Origin: JANQPA01 sp964628385
GTDB taxonomy: Bacteria > Bacteroidota > Bacteroidia > Chitinophagales > Saprospiraceae
Length of the DNA: 45,145 bases
Direction of reading: 5' to 3'
Assembly (NCBI GenBank): GCA_964628385.1
Contig: CAZVOD010000033.1
Location: 1-45,145 of the forward strand
Shown: positions 36,301-40,277 of the stretch, piece after piece
Layout of the letters: each line of letters begins with the position of its first letter
Position numbering within the stretch: the first letter of the stretch is position 1
The notes under the pieces: generated by a model
What the model was told of the DNA's origin: nothing
Database searches by the model: none
The model's input: the letters and a program-made list of their open reading frames with translations, nothing else
Position numbers and translations under genes: made by a program

Positions 36301-38477
36301 CTACCTACGTCAAGTCGTCGGAAGGTGCAGTATGGATTGATGATGATGCCTCTATTGATGTGAAGGGAGCAATTTCAGATGATGAGGAGTTTGTATTGTC
36401 CTTCCCGGCCACAGCGGATCAATTCCCGGCTACTTCTTGTAATGATAAGGTCTCTCACTACACCCCCGGCTTCTGGGAGTACACACAGGTGATCAAGGTA
36501 TACGATGATGAAGCTCCGATTGTGAGTATCGATACATTAGAATTCTGTGCTTTCGGTCCAACGGGCGCTGACAACTGCAACGGCGAGGTGATGATACCAT
36601 TTACAGCCAGTGATATTTGTACAGAGTCAGTGGAAATCAGAGAGGTGCAACTAGCAGTAGATGGCCAGAATCCAGTGAACCTGGAATCAGACCTGTACAC
36701 GGTAGATCAGGTGGCTGCAGATTCCTTCCAGATATCCAGCATACCAGGAGTGGGTCTGCCAGTGGGTAGTCACTTCTTTGTTGTGAAAGTGGTGGATCTG
36801 TGTGGCAATATAGCGACCCGCGAGATACCATTCACAGTAGTGGATTGCAAGACACCTGCACCGATTTGTATCTCCATTTTGAGTGTTGATCTGATGCCAA
36901 TTGTAGAGAACAAGCAGGTAGTGGGCGGTATGAATACAGTATGGGCCACTGACTTTATCGCATCCGATATCTTTGATTGTACACCACATCCAAATGCAGA
37001 TAGACAGGGAGATGTGAGATACTACGCTGTGAGAAAAGATCAGGTACAGGCCGATGGGCTGGAAGTGCCGGATTCAAGATACATTGATGAAGCCTTCAGA
37101 AATGTAGTCTTCACTTGTGAAGATAATGGCGCGGCGATAGAGGTGTTTGTCATAGGTGTAGATAGTGCGGGTAATTTCGACTTCTGCACAGTAATGACGA
37201 ATGTGGTGCCGGGGGTTGACCCAAGTCCATGTTCAGACGATGCCTCGACAGTCGCTGGCGTAGCTGGTTTGATTCGGACGATGGAAGATGAGATGGTAGA
37301 AGGAGTAAGCGTAGCGCTGTCCGGAACATTAGATGCACAGATGACAACAGACCTGGATGGAGGTTTTGCTTTCCTTGGTCTGGAGCAGGGAAGAGATTAC
37401 AGCATCACTCCACAACTGGATGACAATCCGATGAATGGCGTATCTACTTTTGACCTGGTATTGATCACCAAGCACATTCTGGGGCTGGAGACCTTCGATG
37501 ATGCCTACAAGCATATTGCAGCGGATGTCAACCGTTCGGGCTCGATTACTACGCTGGATTTGATACAGCTGAGAAAGTTAGTATTGAGTGTGGATGATCA
37601 CTTCAAGAACAATACCAGCTGGAGGTTTATTGATGCGAATTACGAGTTTGCTGATTCGAACAATCCATTTGGAGAAGACTTCCCGGAGATTGTCAATATC
37701 AACAACCTGGATGGCATGGTAGAAGGGGTAGACTTCATCGCGGTCAAAGTAGGGGATGTGAATTTGAATGCTACGGCTAACAGCCTGATGGTAGACGAAA
37801 GAAATATGACCGGAGTATTTGAAATTGCTGTAGAAGATCAGCCGATAACAGCGGGCAATACTTACGAAGTAACGCTAACGGGCCAGCAGCTAGCTCAATT
37901 GGCGGGCTATCAATTCACATTGAGCTTCGATACAGAAATGTTAAGTCTGCAGGATATCAGCTACGGGTTGTCAAGTAAAGAGCACGTTGGGTTAAGACAT
38001 GTAGAAGAAGGCATGATTACCACCAGCTGGAATGTGATGGGCAACGAAAAGGCAGCAACGGATGAGCTATTCACCCTGACCTTCAGTGCCAACAAGGCCG
38101 GTAATTTGAGTGAGGCAATCGGTATTTCTTCTAGATACACCCAGGCAGAAGCTTACAGTGGCCAGGGAGAATTGAAAGAAGTGGTACTGGTCTTCTCAAG
38201 TGGCGTGGTAGCAGGCGTGAATTACGAGTTGTATCAAAACGTACCGAACCCATTCCGCACCAGCACGATGATAGGTTTCTACCTGCCACAGGAAGGTCAG
38301 GCAGAGCTAATCATCAGAGACAACAAAGGAAGTGTGATCAACTACATCAAGGGGGATTACGCGAGGGGGTACAACCAGATCAGAGTAGACAGAAAGAACT
38401 TGCCAACTGGTGTATTGTACTACACCTTGAAGTCAGGTGACTACACCGCGACCAAGAGAATGATTATTGTAGAATAA
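18381..38477 (+). CDS. Giant multidomain T9SS-exported surface protein (GEVED/SdrD_B repeats)
   Basis: A single 6698-aa ORF, highly Asp/Glu-rich. Domains in order (approximate residues): hydrophobic N-terminus with lipobox-like VIFGC at Cys22; an N-terminal domain as in SBBP-repeat proteins, ending YDRNYPVVIDP (60-208); about seven DUF11-like domains (210-1375); SdrD_B-like domain (1381-1520); two Ig-like segments (1520-1840); eleven GEVED modules starting at 1841, 2169, 2338, 2524, 2707, 3041, 3218, 3544, 3869, 4251 and 4660, interleaved with SdrD_B-like modules at 2051, 2886, 3390, 3720, 4071, 4476 and 4865; a Cys-rich HYR-like region (5025-6285); a carboxypeptidase-regulatory-like fold (6290-6340); dockerin-like repeats (6353-6400); a cohesin-like domain (6479-6605); and a type A sorting tail from 6615 (YQNVPNPF to KRMIIVE). 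Probable role is adhesion or surface-layer/matrix building; this is inference. The frame has no interruption. Confidence 0.93.
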   Translation: MLSSTQTQMVVFVLYIFVIFGCNKIERNDDTQLSFLESSEDLIVAKANNYNLQFSEDQIFIKGQGNADWTMGIQKPVKPNKEVDPTGSITELTYQDAFPGIDFRFYNKGNKNAGYDLIVVPDAAVEAIKIPLENERNSDLRPFIDENGELVLPTQEGEIRHTAPVAYQEIDGQRTSVDSKFTLKDQTLGFELSKYDRNYPVVIDPMIYDPAAFMPTVQLTIFQSVSPTNPATGTTITYTISYSAISSVDNPDNPKIIFPLPLAEGVIASALGTDVVATQTLPNGTFEVTLGESFLSGSTRTVAIELIIPPNTICDGTELDLSASISADNAETVNANSTEITVSDIPPVWSLQINQVELGLPGTSNAKFEVELIPITSGVDNLSNVEITIDLPTDMGISYPNICSGCTVSGNELTFSASEYTAGDKFSFELAFDAGFSDMYTVIGAFSSQYGPASELCGDNISNSFSGDFDFIPDLEVVCVDMNGQSPTLSNYIIGEDGVLTFKFQNNSNINLSDLTATLEIPSEIRVTEIPAISFPPAFGNVSYTINYTTFDGNSGTFPSSSSFNTTTGNTVQAIPGLDSDEGLATVTFIFDGTIAPGFMPSGNIAFDYIVQENDLSTGNPVDGANPRIDGSESCLVCSEDNNTNFTCITASLDLEGNSDDFPDLSPVTGGCSTSNVARTPVEGPTGLIKTVDGDLTYFPGQTATFLLNFQVCGDDPLTTAVITDDLPEGFKFDASSVILSNFPAAASAVPSVTGDAAQGAGGQTLEWTFGNLPADSDCNEVYTIEYTATVIERATAADNLSNCFRLDGQIDGEGIFTCSSEELEACVDNLRIPAVGPRPVRKTVDRRVKFPGEEVTFELVWRIDGLETITTMEVADMLPPELEFITGSVEFSDNLFENGDGTGTPLGTFGQDAMNPQLLSGTFNGLEGADPTSLDFVITFKARVRTDVTVTDLPKDIENCFTINNVEGDNVRADYPLERCVDLELRPPGIIALQKADLNSSQLLPKDEFQYRIRFRVAGPYALQNVVLQDQLPEDIEFLGVASYSNNIPAATDPLTVTENMGITTLVWNFADLPGASGSSVNTGFYTIVLNVRVRPGTPVGDIQNCALIQDGDMAIKVDIAGTDFDISDFISDETFSVENCTTVNIKKAASADSRKAVKGECDEEFLFRDPEVEDSGIGSTFSGGAFTYRIEIINSGNVTLNDMVVADILPYLDDDGVLALQERESQWQPVFAGELMPLIATESGRSPATLKDAFYSFETDPCPNFFFDDDDDPLTAPGCTGPTFYNASAASPAFTDVLPEVRTQIRTLRVDFDQPLEPRDTFIIFIEMQAPIGTTAADGIAWNNFAFQADPESDGLFLPAAEPIKVGIKVKDNPENKASLGNFVWLDENGNSLQDPGEEGVNEVRVRLFEKIGVKDTDPGNDATDPDVLVGTRFTANDVMGEPGYYLFSDLEPGVEYYVVFDVFPPNVEIVTPNVGINDAIDSDGNMMGMTDIYVLVAGEENLTVDLGLDPKPNCGFTDPQVRVVCITNDPTDPTDDQYRVFVRLDEQGTTDVGDTYFVITRQEGSPIDVLDNDLGIEYGVEVELTATGSGPYNVLRADGSLNNLSLDFQAETQRLCSIDDLIVMPPATLSLTNVNLTDCILDEVDGEIKYDLTVSLNVGIGMVPNNSEVLVEIIDNGSTVAAMPFSVTSGGSRNVTFEGLICNGENDLTVTATFIDAVTGEPIDEACAAESLPYDEPCYIDIDVEQLEITDNCRDNGTYDITVRGTIFNQGEITVTIDDEELNLTDGSLLTPGNTEGEDQIIFTQTGIECDGRPHTITVRTEEGCEDAIDFEGPRDRDYGDLPESVLEGVSYQFNTTNNNNGAYHSIFNDIFLGDCVDSEIDGAPDFDAGQDDDGDDNMNFNNPDESAFAECDEDDEDGIRLLTPMVAGNEACIEVVATVPDGGANLNAWIDFNGNGQFNPSFEAIEFTSRTNSSNMTTAVNSLNGEIPESGTYIFCFDVPTLTEIGGPLFPDLRTHLRFRLSSQGGLSFNGPANDGEIEDYFTEFAKLGDFVFLDVNKNGLQEVVEEGIPGVEVTLTRVADDLKFTTTTDASGMYMFSGLTPGEEYKVTFEKPEGFTPTTAETGIGDGDADNDSDADPNNGMTGTIVLEEGAFNQDVDAGFFRFDFGDLPDDYLTTEQEGGPRHAIRINQELFLGDGVDSELDGTPDADALGDDNSGDDEDGVDIPNMLFDGQQVTFTVEATNNSGRDAFVFAFFDYNGDFEFEDDEIQFKALTNGSEDAPLVFTFDIPAGSDTDKPVGVRFRIGTDRNEVELANGNASDGEVEDYLVEIKAVDYGDLPDLAEGSATGDYETLLDNGGAAHGIPSTPNLFIGNLIDGETGTLQNTDADADDNDNTLDEDGVTFPDIILSDTKINIDVVVTDNIGGSPSPTLVAYIDWNQNGVFEMGNEIVSQTIDNGSDTYTLMFMVPADAAENVDLGARFRLVEDLDELNAIEASEGLGNGFVMNGEVEDYIIQVNSFDLGDAGENFPTTIAEDGARHVVPSEPKVFLGETVDVDVDGQPDDDAEGDDNMGDPDDEDGIEFVDMEGNETMLITCEPTTIQITGNLPDGETGFLNAWIDYEDDGDWEDADEQIALNVEINGTTAAFNGNSFTYFYTFDVPCDATVTEKTFLRFRFSTEQDLGVTGMAMDGEVEDYVREVKGLDFGDLPEDDTNYPTTRNNNGARHVVPVDPQLFLGEDVDTDQMGAPTEMADGDDNEGSDEDGIEFITPLVPGFEACIRVDAVNNLGEDAKLFAYADFDGDGNLEAIEFLEVAGVDANGNPIIPAGGLQDADFCFIVPEYDAAANGMTYFRFRLSTDEEAASSEEGLAMDGEVEDYKRQSGKVGNVVWFDRDNDGVQDTDEASYGIEGVMLELTFTDINGEERTFTTTTDENGEYYFCGLIPGEYELTVMNPDMFTPTAFNINEALEEDRDSDGIPFENGEEKVSTVFEILDPADQPTNEEGIEDQNLVDNVLTNIVDGFPDNQVNQQFDFGYIGADYGDAGENFPTEFEDDGARHLKLPGRPTLSLGEMPDLETEGQPDDEAEGDDSTEDPDDEDGIEFVDAQGNPTMLIACEQTQIQVTTNLSAEVTEAYLQAWIDFNDDGDWEDAGEKVADNFAITESGTVFLTVDVPCDAVVTDKTFLRFRLSTEDNLGFTGEAIDGEVEDYVQEIKGLDFGDLAMTDDTQTQLPDGARHVIPFEPELFLGSQVDTEQNGNASPMAMGDDEDGVDDEDGIEFITPLVKDEQACIRVDAVNNLGEDATLYGFADFDGDGALEPIPFTGGNPIIENGGVTDVDYCFVVPSNFNDEASNGRINFRFRLSTDPAAASPSDLAMDGEVEDYQRKLAKVGNVVWFDRDFDGIQDNSEREYGLADIDLQLSFTGIDGVERTYTATTDENGEYYFCGLIEGDYSIMLQNPNMTIPTMPNAGTEDDKDSDGEPVVGEETTKTMANFTIEDVLDNPTDEEGIEDQEIVKGFPTNDVNGYVDNQVDQTIDFGFVSADFGDLPETYGTLLADNGPRHTVPNGLVPEIPELFLGDGVDIDLDGQIDPMNMSLGDDENDGNDDEDGVELIKPLIPGFESCVRVKTTIPSGSIGYLNAWIDLNANGVMDDGDHVIDDELLVTGENVFTEICFDVPADAEFVEGLAFARFRLSTVGGLSPVGGAPDGEVEDYKFPLGKLGNLVWEDFDFDGIQDEEEPGIEGVQVSLTWEGTDGVIGNDDDETYQTTTDENGLYYFCGLINGDYKIKVFSPEDMTPTRFNIGDDDDRDSDGIITDMDLTMVMTDIINVANVEELITGEDGNEDQGIVNGFPDNQVDETYDFGFAGLDYGDLPEEEQGENFSTTMENNGPIHVIQPSLRLGVCVDAERDGNPDDDAGQFDGKDGDNDLGDDGTQSEFIRPEGTECTDDENGIEFVTPLIPDNEACIRVTYTAPAEGAVLQGWIDFNGDGILNDNEALELTDAGILLGAVNNVLDLCFTVPEDAIFNEGVAYARFRLSKDGGLSPSGPDKFDQAVTVPGGEVEDYRVKLAKVGNLVWEDRNNNGLQDEAEIQLGLNEVNITLVFGGIDENGNLDPVGPNGTVEDRTYATVTATREYEDGSMLDGLYYYCGLIEGSYEIIVDDPKDLTPTRPNNISNVNDEDKDSDGIVVDGKLKVKVAFTLEDQMKLMNLVQGEEGTGDQDLDNLIDPNMVGTFSDNQVDQRFDFGYTAFDFGDLPNESIADNFQYNTTIDDNGAKHIVTPDLFLGECVDGEIEGAPDAEAGYKGNGNNNGDDAIDEGIYPDSWKQPMDIAADCKDDENGVEFITPLIPGYEACIELDFNVIDNFDGPDAFLNAWVDYNGNGVLDEEEKIIFKSLNDQPAELEELTDALILENSDKQDRSPLKLCFDVPEEAKYLDGMAYFRFRISFDPRLGPDGLLSGGIVPLGEVEDYKVPLVKVGNLVWDDINFNGIQDKDLEDGLGINDVPVALIFSGQDGTIETTDILDPQGDDRVYYDTTKTLDDVAGLYYFCGLIENNTYDYNYKIVVESPEDMTPTRPDRGGDDVVDSDGEDGVIDGAVDFETTNGFGMVMTRFELPSGTADDQPEDENGIGDDHGTAPDVVMFFPDQNVNQTFDFGFAGLDYGDLPDDPENPNDFNTFMDSEGPIHATFPMSFLGTCVDAERDADPNFNAIGDDDFDSAFSRPEDCEDDEDGVVLTSPLIPGEVVSFKVTYSWMATETAYLNMWFDLNENGTMEEEERVKIYPYALPVHEVFNIPPIINYPLPSGKDQMVELMFIVPADAPVNGGGIHARFRISDQVDPGVDGPEKYGTAPVPFGEVEDYRFPLSKIGNLVWEDANLDGFQDGPMADTAEVGFEDLEVTLVFAGFEDDVFGDDNDRIYTTKTNEEGLYYFCGLIPGKYQIFLEKFVECVDGYEDLEPVRYILTIPNNVDGEKGDQFDSDADPIIEVMLPDPMDLIRGEMGVGDMPGMVQGYPDSLDDFTYDIGLIREPNLEALLNDVGFDYPQSFECGNINVTLDLCIENTGEVPLEQLQAMLDLSADFGTSFETLVGVEVVNGDAVQMAPSLNEAYDGVSDINLLTGMDGLLFPNDSLCLRITLEIDPDAAGAFDPILTQASVSGKAANYQGQAIPDWCNGGNQFMAMDLSNDGQKIQGGYDDDDNPTAISDCWKDVDLIAQNDLVYVTVDEDCKIMITPDMVLEGAQERCSDEAFPEGGFYRIRFGDEEASDFIMIDVAEYNVGEPFEIEVRTVSNFCEPVWGFVVPEDKSAARIPEVNGELMLTCGDEARLQEAFTEDITRDKDDCSLSGLSWDLLREAGVFDIDALTDGCFNSCHLDIKVSDLYMPGGDVCDGTMMIRTIRVVDEKGNVSSVEIPFIFKPIDLVLDEIMKDTTLDLCAHPDATSNDLLLKTGVPYYINGFGERVNIDEAFLNTENKANLCNVSLSYEDQILPDNCTEKIIRTWTILDWCKSNAPIVKTQEIKWGQFSAPAVSCSEHFPDTVSSGPFDCKASFIVPAPDVAGCVNDEFIYQIKVYREQIKRDPTGLPIEPRTLDTVIYAANIVRQPDGLFQVGGLEHGNYFIGYTVKDACDNVAEEILCRFVVADQNEPVAACNDELNISIDGTGIAHITVEDVDEGSWDNCELVDLRIRRSLDSCADAYLNEVLGIASVEELHEIETTDDLGNPLFYYFSVEDGKDTLLMREVGKDGNLHLFTYWAYETWFTCCDLSKSEMDFVTIELRAEDQAGNVNICWMDNLIENKITPTCIAPDDLTFNCWDFTIDGSDIAQVRAEFGTVEELLESKALQVDFNCNFTVVDTIEFNAGECSEGELKRIFTVIAENGMTSECVQTIKIEKENDYLIVFPADAEDECRGDGGVGIETKSYTCDIFAIEADTAIYEASGDECFKRYVTYRVINWCEYDGITLEPTVVPRDVDCDGNTFEPTYVKSSEGAVWIDDDASIDVKGAISDDEEFVLSFPATADQFPATSCNDKVSHYTPGFWEYTQVIKVYDDEAPIVSIDTLEFCAFGPTGADNCNGEVMIPFTASDICTESVEIREVQLAVDGQNPVNLESDLYTVDQVAADSFQISSIPGVGLPVGSHFFVVKVVDLCGNIATREIPFTVVDCKTPAPICISILSVDLMPIVENKQVVGGMNTVWATDFIASDIFDCTPHPNADRQGDVRYYAVRKDQVQADGLEVPDSRYIDEAFRNVVFTCEDNGAAIEVFVIGVDSAGNFDFCTVMTNVVPGVDPSPCSDDASTVAGVAGLIRTMEDEMVEGVSVALSGTLDAQMTTDLDGGFAFLGLEQGRDYSITPQLDDNPMNGVSTFDLVLITKHILGLETFDDAYKHIAADVNRSGSITTLDLIQLRKLVLSVDDHFKNNTSWRFIDANYEFADSNNPFGEDFPEIVNINNLDGMVEGVDFIAVKVGDVNLNATANSLMVDERNMTGVFEIAVEDQPITAGNTYEVTLTGQQLAQLAGYQFTLSFDTEMLSLQDISYGLSSKEHVGLRHVEEGMITTSWNVMGNEKAATDELFTLTFSANKAGNLSEAIGISSRYTQAEAYSGQGELKEVVLVFSSGVVAGVNYELYQNVPNPFRTSTMIGFYLPQEGQAELIIRDNKGSVINYIKGDYARGYNQIRVDRKNLPTGVLYYTLKSGDYTATKRMIIVE
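25950..27500 (+). repeat. Three-module block, copy 1 (GEVED4-GEVED5-SdrD3)
   Basis: A 1551-nt, 517-codon block starting at DLGDAGENFPTT. It matches the directly following block module for module. Shared stretches include DPDDEDGIEFVD in the first GEVED, RVDAVNNLGEDA in the second, and VGNVVWFDRD plus TTDENGEYYFCGLI in the SdrD module. Tandem duplication within the ORF is the simplest explanation. Confidence 0.85.
27501..29009 (+). repeat. Three-module block, copy 2 (GEVED6-GEVED7-SdrD4)
   Basis: A 1509-nt, 503-codon block starting at DYGDAGENFPTE, the second copy of the block just upstream. Module order and diagnostic motifs are the same, but synonymous and amino-acid differences are spread throughout, so the duplication is not recent. 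Confidence 0.85.
38223..38477 (+). other. T9SS type A C-terminal sorting domain of the giant protein
   Basis: The last 84 residues carry the Por-secretion-tail pattern: YQNVPNPFRTSTMIGFYLP, then AELIIRDNKGSVI, and the terminal LPTGVLYYTLKSGDYTATKRMIIVE. In known T9SS substrates this domain directs export across the outer membrane and is then cleaved or attached. It is complete. Confidence 0.93.
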
Positions 38478-38586
38478 AACAGGTTTAACCATTCGGAGAA
38501 TGGTTGAACTACTGGATGACTTGTTTCGAGGGGGGATAGAATGGAGGTAAAGTTGAACTATTTTAATACCAAACGAAGGCCTTTCC

Positions 38587-38615
38587 GCTCAGAAGGGCGG
38601 GGTTCCCTTCTGAGC
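38587..38615. repeat. 11-bp hairpin downstream of giant gene
   Basis: GCTCAGAAGGG and CCCTTCTGAGC form a perfect stem around the 7-nt loop CGGGGTT. No T-run follows, so it may act as an mRNA 3'-end stabiliser or a dispersed palindrome rather than a terminator. Confidence 0.6.
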
Positions 38616-38712
38616 TTCAGACGCGCTAAGCGATTGAGAAAAGGCACAGTTTGTTGAAAAAAGAGTCAGATTTAACCCATTCTAATACCCACGAAGCAAG
38701 TCAAAAACAAAC

Positions 38713-38754
38713 AAAAGTCCCCCCTTCTGGCGAAAGCTGGGAGGGGGGACTTTT
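38713..38754 (+). terminator. Strong bidirectional terminator with GAAA tetraloop
   Basis: A 19-bp stem including a few G-U pairs runs from AAAAGTCCCCCC to GGGGGGACTTTT, capped by a GAAA tetraloop at 38732-38735. The outer 12 bp are perfect Watson-Crick. A-run on the left and T-run on the right make it usable from either side. It lies 236 nt after the giant gene's stop and 27 nt before the next gene. Confidence 0.85.
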
Positions 38755-38781
38755 ATTCGAACATAAGATCAGCCTCAGCCG

Positions 38782-39324
38782 TTGGACAGACAAATATTAA
38801 CAAAGCATAAAGATAAGGTGAGAGAGATTTTGAAGAGATTAACATACGGACATTATATTGTAACGGCTATCAAAAAAGGAGAGGAGCTAAAAACACGAGA
38901 TAAAGATTACATAGCTGCAGGTACAATCAACTGGGTCACACAGTTGAGCTTTGAACCGCCAATGATTGGCGTTGCCATAGATTTGAATGCTGATTTAAAT
39001 GAGACTATTGATTATAGTGAAAAATTTACCATCCATATTTTATCTCAAAACCAAAAAGACTGGGTTAAAAAGTTTGCCAAAGAATCGACAATAGATAATG
39101 GAAAGATCAATGGTATTACATTCGAGAAAAAAGATGATGTACTGATCTTACCGGATACCATTGGATATATAGAGTGCAGTCTTGAAAAAAGTATAAACAA
39201 TGGCGACCATACCTTACATATTGGTAAAGTTATTGCCGCAAAAAATAGCAATAGCAATGCCATTCCGTTGTGTACCAAAGATATGTCAGTAAGTTACACG
39301 CCTGATAAGAAAAGTGTATCCTAA
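38782..39324 (+). CDS. Flavin reductase-like (split-barrel FMN-binding) protein
   Basis: A protein of about 180 aa of the flavin-reductase/DIM6 type. It has the family N-terminus (ILKRLTYGHYIVTA), the FMN-site strand AAGTINWVTQLSFEPPMIGVAID, and FTIHILSQNQKDWVKKFA. Later come GYIECSLEKSINNGDHTLHIGKVIAA, matching the family's C-terminal strand pair. The TTG start at 38782 is the only one that leaves a helix before the first strand; a GTG at 38818 is an alternative. Natural substrate is unknown, and no partner oxygenase is adjacent. Confidence 0.83.
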   Translation: MDRQILTKHKDKVREILKRLTYGHYIVTAIKKGEELKTRDKDYIAAGTINWVTQLSFEPPMIGVAIDLNADLNETIDYSEKFTIHILSQNQKDWVKKFAKESTIDNGKINGITFEKKDDVLILPDTIGYIECSLEKSINNGDHTLHIGKVIAAKNSNSNAIPLCTKDMSVSYTPDKKSVS

Positions 39325-39365
39325 TTGATTGTCTTTGAAGCCTACTGTAATAATTATCCCTCAAG

Positions 39366-39399
39366 ACATGTCATGTCTAGACATGTCATGTAGTTTTTT
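39366..39399 (+). terminator. Imperfect palindrome plus T-run after flavin-reductase gene
   Basis: ACATGTCATGTCT and AGACATGTCATGT (39366-39391) form a 13-bp stem with one T-T mismatch, followed by AG and six Ts. It has the layout of an intrinsic terminator for the plus-strand gene. It also reads as a direct repeat of AGACATGTCATGT. Confidence 0.65.
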
Positions 39400-39449
39400 G
39401 AGGAGATATCAAAAATGGAAAAAGGGTTTGCTTGAAGGCTTTTAATTGA

Positions 39450-39493
39450 AAAGAGCAGACATGTCATTTCTAGAAATGACATGTCTGCTCTTT
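39450..39493. repeat. Perfect 44-bp palindrome
   Basis: The left arm 39450-39471 (beginning AAAGAGCAGACATG, ending TTTCT) is the exact reverse complement of 39472-39493, with no spacer. The centre is TCTAGA. It shares GACATGTCAT with the imperfect palindrome about 60 nt upstream, and both are followed by GAGATATCA. It lies between convergent genes, 46 nt past the porT end. Confidence 0.9.
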
Positions 39494-39538
39494 ATCGAGA
39501 TATCAACTCTCGTGCAAGCTATACCCCTCAAAATTTAC

Positions 39539-40270
39539 CTACCCCTCAAAATGTAAAGATATCGTAAACGTTCGCGATAAAAGCTTTTCTAAAATAGTAG
39601 ACTCCTCTAGGTTTTCATTGAAAATCAAGGTGTTACCTAAGCCTTGAGAAATTTTAAACTCCGGAGAGAAGATAAAGAATGGAAAGAAAAATTGCATGCC
39701 CGCTCCGTACTCTATACTAAAATCACTCGGCGAAATCTTAATAAGGTTTTCCGCTTGCTGAGATCTCGAATCACTGGCAACATCAAAGGAATACTTGACG
39801 CCGGCAATGAGAAAGAGACGAACGTCATTAAAAGGTGCTGATTTATACCTAAATTGAAATGGGATTTCTACAAATACAGACTCTATAGTCTCCCTGGAGA
39901 GCGGACCATTCATCCTGTTTCTGGAGTAATCAATGCGGCGCTCAGCGAAAGAAAGTGTAGGAACAAACCTAAAATCAAAATAATTACCAATCTTTAAATT
40001 AGTTACAATACCAAGGTTGAATCCCGGGCCACTCACCGACTCAACACCGAGAATACTATCATTTTGAATAAACTCAGATGATCGAAAAGGCTTAAAACTA
40101 GAACTATTAATACCCAACGTTATACCAAAATAATATGGCTTGGATTGAAAATCAAAAAAGTTGACATTTCCTTTACCACCAAATTTTTGCCCCGTTGCCA
40201 CACTTATATTGCAGAAAAATATAAAAACCACTACCAGAAACTGGAAGAAGGAAGTTGTTCTCATGTACAT
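39539..40270 (-). CDS. porT: PorT-family outer-membrane protein, T9SS component
   Basis: Outer-membrane beta barrel required for type IX secretion in Porphyromonas gingivalis (PorT) and F. johnsoniae (SprT). The 243-aa protein has a signal peptide ending VATGQ, then the characteristic KPYYFGITLGINSSSFK block, alternating-pattern strands, and a C-terminal strand ending ISLHFEG. The start is uncertain. ATGs at 40264, 40270 and 40291 are all in frame, and the frame extends to a TTG at 40312. I used 40270, which leaves the menG stop 7 nt upstream and a short basic n-region. The menG-porT order is a recurrent Bacteroidota arrangement, which supports the call. Confidence 0.86.
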   Translation of the reverse strand: MYMRTTSFFQFLVVVFIFFCNISVATGQKFGGKGNVNFFDFQSKPYYFGITLGINSSSFKPFRSSEFIQNDSILGVESVSGPGFNLGIVTNLKIGNYFDFRFVPTLSFAERRIDYSRNRMNGPLSRETIESVFVEIPFQFRYKSAPFNDVRLFLIAGVKYSFDVASDSRSQQAENLIKISPSDFSIEYGAGMQFFFPFFIFSPEFKISQGLGNTLIFNENLEESTILEKLLSRTFTISLHFEG

Positions 40271-40277
40271 GTTATTC

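Larger units (their letters stand above)
38478..38781. other. 304-nt intergenic region with three hairpins
   Basis: No credible gene. It contains three successive hairpins: 38487-38505 (7-bp AACCATT/AATGGTT), 38587-38615 (11-bp GCTCAGAAGGG/CCCTTCTGAGC) and the strong terminator at 38713-38754. Short segments such as ACCCATTCTAATACC and CTATTTTAATACC look mutually similar. Confidence 0.6.

Noticed and set aside
19091..37514. Many short frames on both strands inside the giant gene
   Set aside because: All overlap one uninterrupted coding frame made of recognisable modules. Low-complexity Asp-rich codons (GAT/GAC) readily produce Ser/Ile-rich antisense frames.
18014..38781. Giant gene as part of a prophage or integrative element
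   Set aside because: No integrase, attachment-site repeat, tRNA target or phage gene flanks it; both sides are core genes.
39366..39493. Two palindromes taken as a CRISPR or IS end pair
   Set aside because: Only two copies, of different length and internal symmetry. There is no transposase gene, no target duplication and no spacer pattern.
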